Assembly (NCBI GenBank): GCA_905480305.1
Contig: CAJQPV010000041.1
Span: forward strand, 1-13,635
DNA length: 13,635 nucleotides
Source of the DNA: an uncultured Gammaproteobacteria bacterium
GTDB taxonomy: Bacteria > Pseudomonadota > Gammaproteobacteria > UBA9214
Reading direction: 5' to 3'
Shown here: in pieces, positions 1 through 5,215 of the stretch
Layout: the number at the start of each line of letters is the position of its first letter
Position numbering within the stretch: position 1 is the first letter of the stretch
Program-made: the position numbers and the translations under genes
Notes under the pieces: generated by a model
Told to the model about the DNA's origin: nothing
Seen by the model: the letters and a program-made list of their open reading frames with translations, nothing else
Database searches by the model: none

Positions 1-178
1 CGACTCGAAAAAATTTACCGTCACCCGGATTGAAGATGGAAAACTGACGGTCGACGGTAACCACCCGATGGCCGGCAAGACCATCATTTTTCGAATCAAG
101 GTAACCGACATCCGCGATGCCACACCCGAAGAACAGGTGAAAGGCGTTGAGGCCATGGCCATGCCGATACTGCATTAG
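1..178 (+). CDS. SlyD-type FKBP peptidyl-prolyl isomerase, C-terminal fragment
   Basis: This is the last 58 codons of a gene cut by the left edge, read from base 2 to a TAG at 176-178. The peptide contains VDGNHPMAGKTIIF followed by a strand ending IRDATPEE. That closely resembles the end of the FKBP fold in SlyD and FkpB (DGNHPLAG..L.F), which catalyse cis-trans isomerisation of prolyl bonds and act as folding helpers. The protein ends 17 residues after IRDAT and lacks the long His/Cys-rich nickel-binding tail of E. coli SlyD, so a metallochaperone role is not supported. The insert-in-flap domain and most active-site residues lie outside the window, so SlyD and FkpB cannot be told apart. The family call is firm because DGNHP-AG is very characteristic. 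Confidence 0.8.
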   Translation, partial: DSKKFTVTRIEDGKLTVDGNHPMAGKTIIFRIKVTDIRDATPEEQVKGVEAMAMPILH

Positions 179-210
179 CCTGGTACGCTCGCCAGGGCAA
201 CCCGCCTGGC
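179..210 (+). terminator. Possible stem-loop terminator after the FKBP gene
   Basis: A 6-bp perfect stem, GCCAGG (191-196) with CCTGGC (205-210), follows the FKBP stop. A competing stem, CCTGG (179-183) with CCAGG (192-196), shares its middle arm. No U-run follows (TTGCTGTC), so this is at best a weak intrinsic terminator. In the rest of the gap up to glmU at 339 I see no ORF and no convincing -35/-10 pair. Confidence 0.25.
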
Positions 211-338
211 TTGCTGTCAGGATCCCGCTTTTGCTAGCTGAGCCTCCCCGCCTGCCCGTATCGTGCTATGTTGCTGCATTCCAGAATCACACGTGTTAGC
301 CGTTAACTTCGTGTATTAATTTTGCTTGTTAATCGCGT

Positions 339-1709
339 ATGAATTTGAGCATTATCATTCTCGCCGCCGGTCAGGGCACACGCATGTGTTCGGCGCGCCC
401 CAAGGTGTTGCACCCGCTCGCCGGCCGGCCGTTGCTGGCGCACGTCATCGACACCGCCAGAGAGCTGCAACCAGCTGATATTCATGTGGTTATTGGCCAT
501 GGTGCAGATCAGGTACAGCGTGATTTTGCGGACACCGATATTCAATGGGTGCTGCAGGCCGAACAGCTCGGGACCGGCCACGCAGTCGCCCAGGCAATGC
601 CGGCGATCCCGGATGGCAACTGCGTGCTGGTAATGTATGGCGATGTGCCGCTGGTTTCGCGTGCCACGCTGGAGCCGCTATGCAGCCTAGCGGAGCAGGG
701 AATGGCAGCGTTGCTGACAGCAGAACTTGACGATCCCGGCGGTTACGGCCGCATCCTGCACCATGCCGATGGCAGCATCTGCGGTATTGTCGAGCAAAAG
801 GATGCCAGTGCGTCAGAGCGTGCCCTGAAGGAGATTAACACCGGTTTTGTTGCGGCCCCGGCCGCCCGCCTGCGTCGCTGGGTAGCCGCACTGGATAACA
901 ACAATGCCCAGGGTGAGTTTTATCTGACCGACGTGATTGCCCGCGCCGTGACCGAGGGCACCGGTGTGCGCGGTGTGATGGCAGACGACATTACCGAGGT
1001 GCTCGGTATTAATGATCGCAAGCAGCTGGCCGTGCAGGAACGCTGTTACCAGCAGCGCCAGGCAGAGCGTTGCCTGCAAGCCGGCGTCACACTCGCTGAT
1101 CCGGCACGCTTTGATCTGCGCGGTACGCTGACGGCCGGTGAAGATGTGCTGATCGACGTCAATGCGGTGCTGGAAGGCAATATTGTGCTTGGTAACCGCG
1201 TCAGTATTGGTCCCAACGTAGTGATGCGAAATGCCACGGTCGGCGACGATGTCACCATACTGGCCAACTGCGTCATCGAGGATGCCGAGATCGGCAGCCA
1301 CAGCCGCATCGGTCCGTTTGCCCGGTTGCGTCCGGAAACACGCCTGTCAACGAATACACATATCGGAAATTTTGTCGAAATCAAGAAATCTGATGTGGGT
1401 GCCGGCTCCAAGGTTAACCACCTCAGTTACATAGGCGACACCACCATCGGTATGGATGTGAATATTGGCGCCGGCACCATCACCTGCAATTATGATGGCG
1501 CCAACAAGCACCGCACCATTATTGGTGACCGCGTATTTATCGGTTCCGATACCCAGCTGGTGGCACCGGTTGAAGTCAAGGAAGGCGCCACCATCGGTGC
1601 CGGATCCACCATCACCCGTGACGTCGAAGCCAACGAGCTGGCCCTGAGTCGTGCACCGCAAAAAACACGTACCGGTTGGAAGCGACCAGTGAAGAAAACC
1701 AAAGGATAG
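339..1709 (+). CDS. glmU: Bifunctional GlmU: GlcN-1-P acetyltransferase / GlcNAc-1-P uridyltransferase
   Basis: This cytoplasmic enzyme makes UDP-GlcNAc in two steps: it acetylates glucosamine-1-phosphate with acetyl-CoA, then transfers UMP from UTP. Its 456 residues match the E. coli length. The N-terminal uridyltransferase domain (about 1-228) shows LAAGQGTRM (8-16), PKVLH (21-25), QLGTGHA (77-82), the probable Mg-binding Asp102 in YGDVPL, GYGRIL (135-140), EINTGF (165-170) and Asn225. The C-terminal left-handed beta-helix (about 250-456) has hexapeptide repeats, NFVEIKK, His361 in NHLSYIGD (the expected catalytic base) and IGAGTITCNYDG. No strong Shine-Dalgarno precedes the ATG, but the start matches the family N-terminus. 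The stop lies 3 bases before glmS, so the two are probably co-transcribed and supply the same pathway. Confidence 0.98.
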   Translation: MNLSIIILAAGQGTRMCSARPKVLHPLAGRPLLAHVIDTARELQPADIHVVIGHGADQVQRDFADTDIQWVLQAEQLGTGHAVAQAMPAIPDGNCVLVMYGDVPLVSRATLEPLCSLAEQGMAALLTAELDDPGGYGRILHHADGSICGIVEQKDASASERALKEINTGFVAAPAARLRRWVAALDNNNAQGEFYLTDVIARAVTEGTGVRGVMADDITEVLGINDRKQLAVQERCYQQRQAERCLQAGVTLADPARFDLRGTLTAGEDVLIDVNAVLEGNIVLGNRVSIGPNVVMRNATVGDDVTILANCVIEDAEIGSHSRIGPFARLRPETRLSTNTHIGNFVEIKKSDVGAGSKVNHLSYIGDTTIGMDVNIGAGTITCNYDGANKHRTIIGDRVFIGSDTQLVAPVEVKEGATIGAGSTITRDVEANELALSRAPQKTRTGWKRPVKKTKG

Positions 1710-1712
1710 TCT

Positions 1713-3548
1713 ATGTGTGGAATTGTTGGCGCTGCCGCGCGGCGTGATGTTATCCGGTTATTGATCAATGGCCTGAAACGGCTCGAATACCGTGGCTATG
1801 ACTCTGCGGGTGTGGCGGTGCAGAGTAAAGATAACCGCCTGGAGCGGGTGCGCAAGGTTGGCAAGGTTGCAGAACTGAGTAACGCCCTGGCCGACACGCC
1901 GGTCAGCGGCACCACCGGCATTGCCCACACGCGCTGGGCGACACACGGCGAACCCAGCGAGAAAAATGCCCACCCGCACGTCTGCCATGAACGCGTGGCA
2001 GTGGTACACAACGGCATCATTGAGAACCACGAGGAGCTGCGTACCCGGCAGCAACAGGGCGGTTACCGTTTTACCTCGCAGACCGATACTGAAGTCATCG
2101 TGCACCAGATTGATTTGTACCTCGACCAGGGACAGGATTTGCTGGCCGCCGTGACCTCTACGGTGAAAGACCTTGAGGGTGCTTTCGCACTCGGCGTCAT
2201 CAGCAAGGATGAGCCTGGCCGGCTGGTTGCCGCACGTCGTGGCAGTCCGCTGGTGATCGGTATCGCAGACGCTGAGCACCTGATCGCATCGGATATTGCT
2301 GCACTGGTAGCGGAAACACAGGATTTTATTTTTCTTGAAGACGGCGATGTAGCAGATATTGCCTGCGACCACATGACGGTCTATGACGCGGCCGGTGCCG
2401 TTGTAGAGCGTCCGGTGAAGGCATCAAAAGTAACACTGGATGCGACGGACAAGGGCGACTATGCCCATTACATGCTCAAGGAGATCTTCGAGCAGCCGCG
2501 TGCCGTCGCCGACACCCTGGAGGGCAGGATCGGTAGCAACAGGGTGCTGGAAGAAGCCTTCGGTGCCGGTGCCAGTGACATCTTCGACAAGGTCGCCGGC
2601 GTGCATATTGTTGCCTGTGGCACCAGTTATCATGCCGGCATGGTCGGGCGCCACTGGCTGGAATCACTGGCAGGTATACCCTGCAGCGTGGAGGTGGCCA
2701 GCGAGTTTCGCTATCGCCACCCGGTAGTCCGTAATAATTCCCTGATTGTGACGCTGTCCCAGTCCGGTGAAACAGCGGATACGCTGGCCGCCCTGCAAGA
2801 GGCCAAGCGACTTGGCTACGGGCATTCGCTATCCATCTGCAACGTCCCGGAGAGTTCTCTGGTGCGTGCCTCGGACCTGGTGCTGATGACACATGCCGGG
2901 CCGGAAATCGGTGTCGCCTCGACCAAGGCCTTCACTACCCAGTTGATTGCCATGTTGCTGCTGACGATCGTACTCGGTCGTCGTCATGCCATGTCGGCAG
3001 AGACCGAAGCCTGCCTGGTGAACGAACTGCGCAGTGTGCCTGGCAAGATTGAACATGCGTTAACCCTGAACGAGCAGATCAGGTCGCTGGCAAAACAGCA
3101 TTTCGGTGACAAGCACAATGCGCTGTTCCTCGGCCGTGGTGCCCAGTTCCCGGTGGCCATGGAGGGTGCGCTGAAACTCAAGGAGATTTCCTATATCCAT
3201 GCCGAGGCCTATCCAGCCGGTGAACTGAAACACGGCCCGCTGGCGCTGGTAGATAACAACATGCCGGTGGTGGTGGTTGCGCCCAACAATGAAATGCTGG
3301 AAAAACTTAAATCCAATATGCAGGAAGTGCGCGCCCGTGGCGGTGTGCTGGTGGTGTTTGCCGATGCCGATGTCGGCCTGATCAGTTCACCGGGCGTGAC
3401 GGCATTACCGGTAGCGCCAACCGAGGACAGTATTGCGCCGATTATCTTTTCGGTGCCGCTGCAACTGCTGGCTTATCACGTGGCGGTGCTCAAGGGCACC
3501 GATATCGATCAACCGCGCAATCTCGCCAAGTCGGTCACGGTCGAATAA
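1713..3548 (+). CDS. glmS: Glutamine-fructose-6-phosphate aminotransferase (isomerizing)
   Basis: GlmS converts fructose-6-phosphate and glutamine to glucosamine-6-phosphate, the first committed step toward UDP-GlcNAc; GlmM, not in this window, links it to GlmU. The 611 residues fit the family (E. coli 609). The start is MCGIVG, whose Cys2 becomes the N-terminal nucleophile of the glutaminase domain (about 2-230). That domain also has YRGYDSAG, HTRWATHGEPSEKNAHPH and HNGIIENHEELR. Two SIS domains follow, with CGTSYHAG near 302, SQSGETADT near 350, STKAFTTQL, and ELKHGP near 502-507 (the expected ring-opening His). The protein ends PRNLAKSVTVE, including the conserved near-terminal Lys. AAAGGA at 1701-1706 gives a good ribosome site 6 bases before the ATG. 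There is no leader that could hold a glmS ribozyme. Confidence 0.98.
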   Translation: MCGIVGAAARRDVIRLLINGLKRLEYRGYDSAGVAVQSKDNRLERVRKVGKVAELSNALADTPVSGTTGIAHTRWATHGEPSEKNAHPHVCHERVAVVHNGIIENHEELRTRQQQGGYRFTSQTDTEVIVHQIDLYLDQGQDLLAAVTSTVKDLEGAFALGVISKDEPGRLVAARRGSPLVIGIADAEHLIASDIAALVAETQDFIFLEDGDVADIACDHMTVYDAAGAVVERPVKASKVTLDATDKGDYAHYMLKEIFEQPRAVADTLEGRIGSNRVLEEAFGAGASDIFDKVAGVHIVACGTSYHAGMVGRHWLESLAGIPCSVEVASEFRYRHPVVRNNSLIVTLSQSGETADTLAALQEAKRLGYGHSLSICNVPESSLVRASDLVLMTHAGPEIGVASTKAFTTQLIAMLLLTIVLGRRHAMSAETEACLVNELRSVPGKIEHALTLNEQIRSLAKQHFGDKHNALFLGRGAQFPVAMEGALKLKEISYIHAEAYPAGELKHGPLALVDNNMPVVVVAPNNEMLEKLKSNMQEVRARGGVLVVFADADVGLISSPGVTALPVAPTEDSIAPIIFSVPLQLLAYHVAVLKGTDIDQPRNLAKSVTVE

Positions 3549-3569
3549 TAACCTATATATATCAGCACT

Positions 3570-3719
3570 TTAAGTATTTTTCTGGCCGGTCAGCAGCTGC
3601 TGTATTGGTTCGTCGTTGCCGCTGACCTCAATCTTTGCCTGGTCCATGCCCAGGCACACACCGGTCTGTTTGCAGCACTGGCTGATGCGCAGTTCAGCCA
3701 GGTGGCCACCGCGACACAC
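3570..3719 (-). CDS. Possible small Cys-rich protein, start unclear or gene remnant
   Basis: I do not recognise this reading frame. On the minus strand the frame is open from 3770 (just after a TAG at 3773-3771) down to a TAA at 3572-3570, 66 codons in all. It reads like protein: CRGGHLAELRISQCC, then KQTGVCLGM and IEVSGNDEP, with five cysteines in the full open frame and high G/C at third positions. There is no ATG in frame. The first plausible initiator is a GTG at 3719, giving 49 residues with only GAG as a weak ribosome site; a CTG at 3758 has none. It could be a real gene with a rare start, a 5'-truncated remnant, or chance. The antiparallel plus-strand frame is also open (from 3552) but is hydrophobic and has no ATG. 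The stretch 3549-3837 holds nothing else apart from the promoter and leader of the next plus-strand gene. Confidence 0.33.
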   Translation of the reverse strand: MCRGGHLAELRISQCCKQTGVCLGMDQAKIEVSGNDEPIQQLLTGQKNT

Positions 3720-3768
3720 TGGTAACTCATTGTAATTAAGAAGATAGTCGTTTTTCAGGGGACAACTG

Positions 3769-3777
3769 TGCTATAAT
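3769..3777 (+). promoter_or_regulatory. Extended -10 promoter for the 3838 gene
   Basis: TGCTATAAT is a perfect -10 hexamer (TATAAT, 3772-3777) preceded by the TGn extension. No good -35 lies 16-18 bases upstream, which suits an extended -10 promoter. Transcription would begin near 3784, giving a leader of about 54 bases before the TTG start at 3838. Confidence 0.6.
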
Positions 3778-3799
3778 CAGTCGTTTTACCGCAACGTAC

Positions 3800-3819
3800 G
3801 CCTGCCAATCAGGGCGGGC
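3800..3819 (+). promoter_or_regulatory. Leader hairpin just upstream of the ribosome site
   Basis: GCCTGCC (3800-3806) can pair with GGCGGGC (3813-3819), giving 7 pairs with one G-U and a 6-base loop. It ends 4 bases before the AAAGGAG ribosome site at 3824-3830. The position suggests an effect on translation initiation or mRNA stability. It is too small to match any riboswitch I know. Confidence 0.4.
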
Positions 3820-3837
3820 ACCGAAAGGAGTAGTGAA

Positions 3838-4131
3838 TTGGATACGGATTCTATGTTTTTTTGTATTCCCCAGCAGGCCTATTTAAGCGTCAATACCTGC
3901 AAGAGCCTGCGCGAGCGCCCCGTTGGCAAGGCACCGGCCGGTGCACCACCAAAACTGATTGCCTGTGAAAAGTGTAACATGCATCCTTTGGTCGATATGG
4001 CAAAAATTCCGCTGGTCACACTGGAAGCCTACCTTGGCGGTTCCAGGCCCAAAACGGTAAACCTGAATTCCCCGAAGAATAAAAAACTGCTCGCCGAGAT
4101 AGAATCGGGCCTTGCTGCTGAAGTCGCCTGA
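3838..4131 (+). CDS. Hypothetical 97-residue protein with a CxxC motif
   Basis: I do not recognise this family. The start is chosen as TTG because a strong ribosome site, AAAGGAG (3824-3830), lies 7 bases upstream. The first in-frame ATG (3853) would be 22 bases from it and would lose five residues. The protein is soluble in character, with no signal peptide or membrane segment. Four cysteines (C9, C21, C43, C46) include a CEKC pair, so a small zinc- or metal-binding fold is possible. The middle (HPLVDMAKIPLVTLEAYLGG) looks like helix and strand, and the tail (LLAEIESGLAAEVA) is probably helical. Its own promoter and leader hairpin lie upstream. It converges on the minus-strand gene ending at 4145, only 13 bases away, with no terminator hairpin visible between them. 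Confidence 0.75.
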   Translation: MDTDSMFFCIPQQAYLSVNTCKSLRERPVGKAPAGAPPKLIACEKCNMHPLVDMAKIPLVTLEAYLGGSRPKTVNLNSPKNKKLLAEIESGLAAEVA

Positions 4132-4144
4132 TATAGCAATACTT

Positions 4145-4612
4145 CTAATAGGTGTGATCTTTCCAGTCGGTGCCGCGTCGCCGCTCCTTGCGGGCGCGGC
4201 GGTCGGCACTTTTGTCTTTGCTGTCAAAGCGTATTTCATCGCGGCGTTGACCGCTCTTGCGGCGGTGCTGGCTGCGGTGGTCTTTGAGACCCTTGAACTG
4301 GCAGGTACACATCGCTGAGCTGCAGCCTGCCAGCGGCAGCTGTGGCGCCTCGTTAAACGTGTATTGCTGGCCCAGCAGCGCCTGCGCTGCCTCGCAGCCA
4401 GCCTGACCGATTTCCACGCCCCAGAACATTTTGTTGCTTTCCAGCTTGTCCAGTCCGCCCGGTTTTGATGCTGCCCTGGCCGGTGAGACGCTGTCAGCGT
4501 TTGCACGCCGCGCACTGCGACGGCGTTGTGCCGGCGACTTGTTGCCGCGTAGTAACCAGACCACGGCGGCGATCAGGCAGATAATAACCAGCAGCACGAT
4601 AATGGCGTTCAT
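4145..4612 (-). CDS. Membrane-anchored Cys/Arg-rich protein, paralogue B
   Basis: This 155-residue protein is uncharacterised. Residues 3-21 form one hydrophobic segment (IIVLLVIICLIAAVVWL) followed by a basic stretch (QRRRSARR), so it is probably an inner-membrane protein with its bulk in the cytoplasm. The conserved domain (about 63-129) contains FWGVEI, C73, NEAPQLPLAGC with C97, CTC (C102 and C104), and RR pairs at 117-118 and 123-124. The tail is strongly basic (DRRARKERRRG). The 67-residue core aligns without gaps to the upstream gene (4670-5068), with about 26 identities by hand count and all four shared cysteines in register. I recall similar uncharacterised gammaproteobacterial proteins with an EAPxLPLxxC...CxC...DRR pattern, but no known function. 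AAAGAGG sits just upstream of the ATG. A separate promoter precedes it. Confidence 0.85.
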   Translation of the reverse strand: MNAIIVLLVIICLIAAVVWLLRGNKSPAQRRRSARRANADSVSPARAASKPGGLDKLESNKMFWGVEIGQAGCEAAQALLGQQYTFNEAPQLPLAGCSSAMCTCQFKGLKDHRSQHRRKSGQRRDEIRFDSKDKSADRRARKERRRGTDWKDHTY

Positions 4613-4650
4613 GAATACCTCTTTAGAAACAAGGTGAGATGTTGGCGCTG

Positions 4651-4680
4651 ATTATAAACTACCGCGACACTAGCTGTGAA
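4651..4680 (-). promoter_or_regulatory. Sigma-70 type promoter for the 4145-4612 gene
   Basis: On the minus strand, TTCACA (4680-4675; 5 of 6 to TTGACA) and a perfect TATAAT (4656-4651) are separated by 18 bases. The -35 overlaps the last codons and stop of the upstream paralogue. Transcription would begin near 4644, about 32 bases before the ATG at 4612. The downstream gene can therefore be expressed independently of its tandem partner. Confidence 0.6.
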
Positions 4681-5068
4681 AGGAGCCACGGTGGTCACGC
4701 TGGCATCGGCGTTCCGGCTGCGCGCTGCCCAGACGGAGCTCGATACGCCGGTCCGGGTTGCTGCGCCGCTCTTTCTTACGCCGCTCGCGCAAGCCAGTGT
4801 AGCTACAGGCGCAGCGCAGTGTACGGCAGCCAGGCATGGGCAATGACGGCGCCTCGGACAGTCGGAAGCCCCGTCCGCACAGGCGTTTCGAGGCGGAACA
4901 GCTGCCATTGCGAATGGTGACCCCCCAGTACTGGCCGCTGCTGCGCAGTCGCGCCAGATTTTTCGCCTTTTTATTGCCATGCCGTGGTGTTTTCGCGGAC
5001 CAGGCAAGGCGTAAAACAACGATAATCACGGCGGCTAACAGTAACAGCACCACTGGTTCGGTAAGCAT
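4670..5068 (-). CDS. Membrane-anchored Cys/Arg-rich protein, paralogue A
   Basis: This 132-residue protein has the same layout as its downstream neighbour. One N-terminal membrane segment (about 5-23, PVVLLLLAAVIIVVLRLAW) is followed by a basic linker (RHGNKKAKNLARLR). A domain (47-113) then holds YWGVTI, C57, SEAPSLPMPGC with C81, CAC (C86 and C88) and ERRSNPDRR. The spacing C-x23-C-x4-C-x-C is identical in both proteins; C64 and C122 are extra here. AAGGA lies 7 bases before the ATG. The stop is 57 bases before the start of paralogue B, so they are a tandem duplication and may also be read together. Function is unknown; four fixed cysteines suggest a metal site, and the Arg-rich tail suggests contact with phospholipid heads or nucleic acid. 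It diverges from uvrD. Confidence 0.85.
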   Translation of the reverse strand: MLTEPVVLLLLAAVIIVVLRLAWSAKTPRHGNKKAKNLARLRSSGQYWGVTIRNGSCSASKRLCGRGFRLSEAPSLPMPGCRTLRCACSYTGLRERRKKERRSNPDRRIELRLGSAQPERRCQRDHRGSFHS

Positions 5069-5151
5069 GGGCGTTTCCTTGCGCGCGGCTGCAGTTTTTT
5101 AAATTTCGCTATCCTAATTAACAGACTCACCCGATGATCGCAAGCAGTTGG

Positions 5152-5181
5152 CTGACAAATGCAAGAACAGGTTGTTGTCAG
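5152..5181. promoter_or_regulatory. Inverted repeat between the divergent 5068 gene and uvrD
   Basis: CTGACAA (5152-5158) and TTGTCAG (5175-5181) are perfect 7-base inverted arms. A further inner pair, CAA (5162-5164) with TTG (5172-5174), has a 3-base bulge. It lies 35 bases before the uvrD ATG. It could be an operator for either gene or an RNA hairpin. It does not fit the LexA box (CTGT-N8-ACAG) because its spacing is too long. Confidence 0.35.
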
Positions 5182-5198
5182 ACGCCGTCGTCCTGATT

Positions 5199-5207
5199 TG
5201 CTAGTAT
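5199..5207 (+). promoter_or_regulatory. Possible extended -10 promoter of uvrD
   Basis: TGCTAGTAT has the TGn extension and a 4-of-6 -10 hexamer (TAGTAT, 5202-5207). No -35 at the right spacing is convincing. If used, transcription would start near 5213, almost at the uvrD ATG at 5216. That fits the absence of any Shine-Dalgarno there, but the match is weak. Confidence 0.25.
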
Positions 5208-5215
5208 CGTCCACC

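Noticed and set aside
813..1301. Minus-strand 162-residue ORF inside glmU
   Set aside because: Antisense frame of a clearly conserved gene, with no recognisable motif.
1700..1712. glmS ribozyme or leader regulation of glmS
   Set aside because: Only 3 bases separate glmU and glmS, so there is no room for one; the ribozyme is known from Gram-positive bacteria.
4112..4318. Plus-strand hydrophobic 68-residue ORF that looks like a small membrane protein
   Set aside because: It is antisense to the Arg-rich tail of the 4145-4612 gene; complements of Arg codons read as Ala, Leu and Val. It has no ribosome site and overlaps the end of the 3838-4131 gene.
3883..4515. Minus-strand 210-residue ORF
   Set aside because: Its composition is unlike a protein, and it covers the better-supported plus-strand gene at 3838-4131 and the minus-strand gene at 4145-4612 in other frames.
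5152..5181. LexA (SOS) box upstream of uvrD
   Set aside because: No CTGT-N8-ACAG arrangement is present; the dyad arms are 16 bases apart.
5159..5215. Longer UvrD starting at the ATG at 5159
   Set aside because: The added 19 residues (rich in Val and Arg) have no counterpart at the E. coli N-terminus, whereas MDVS at 5216 matches it. The upstream ATG also has no ribosome site and lies in the dyad.
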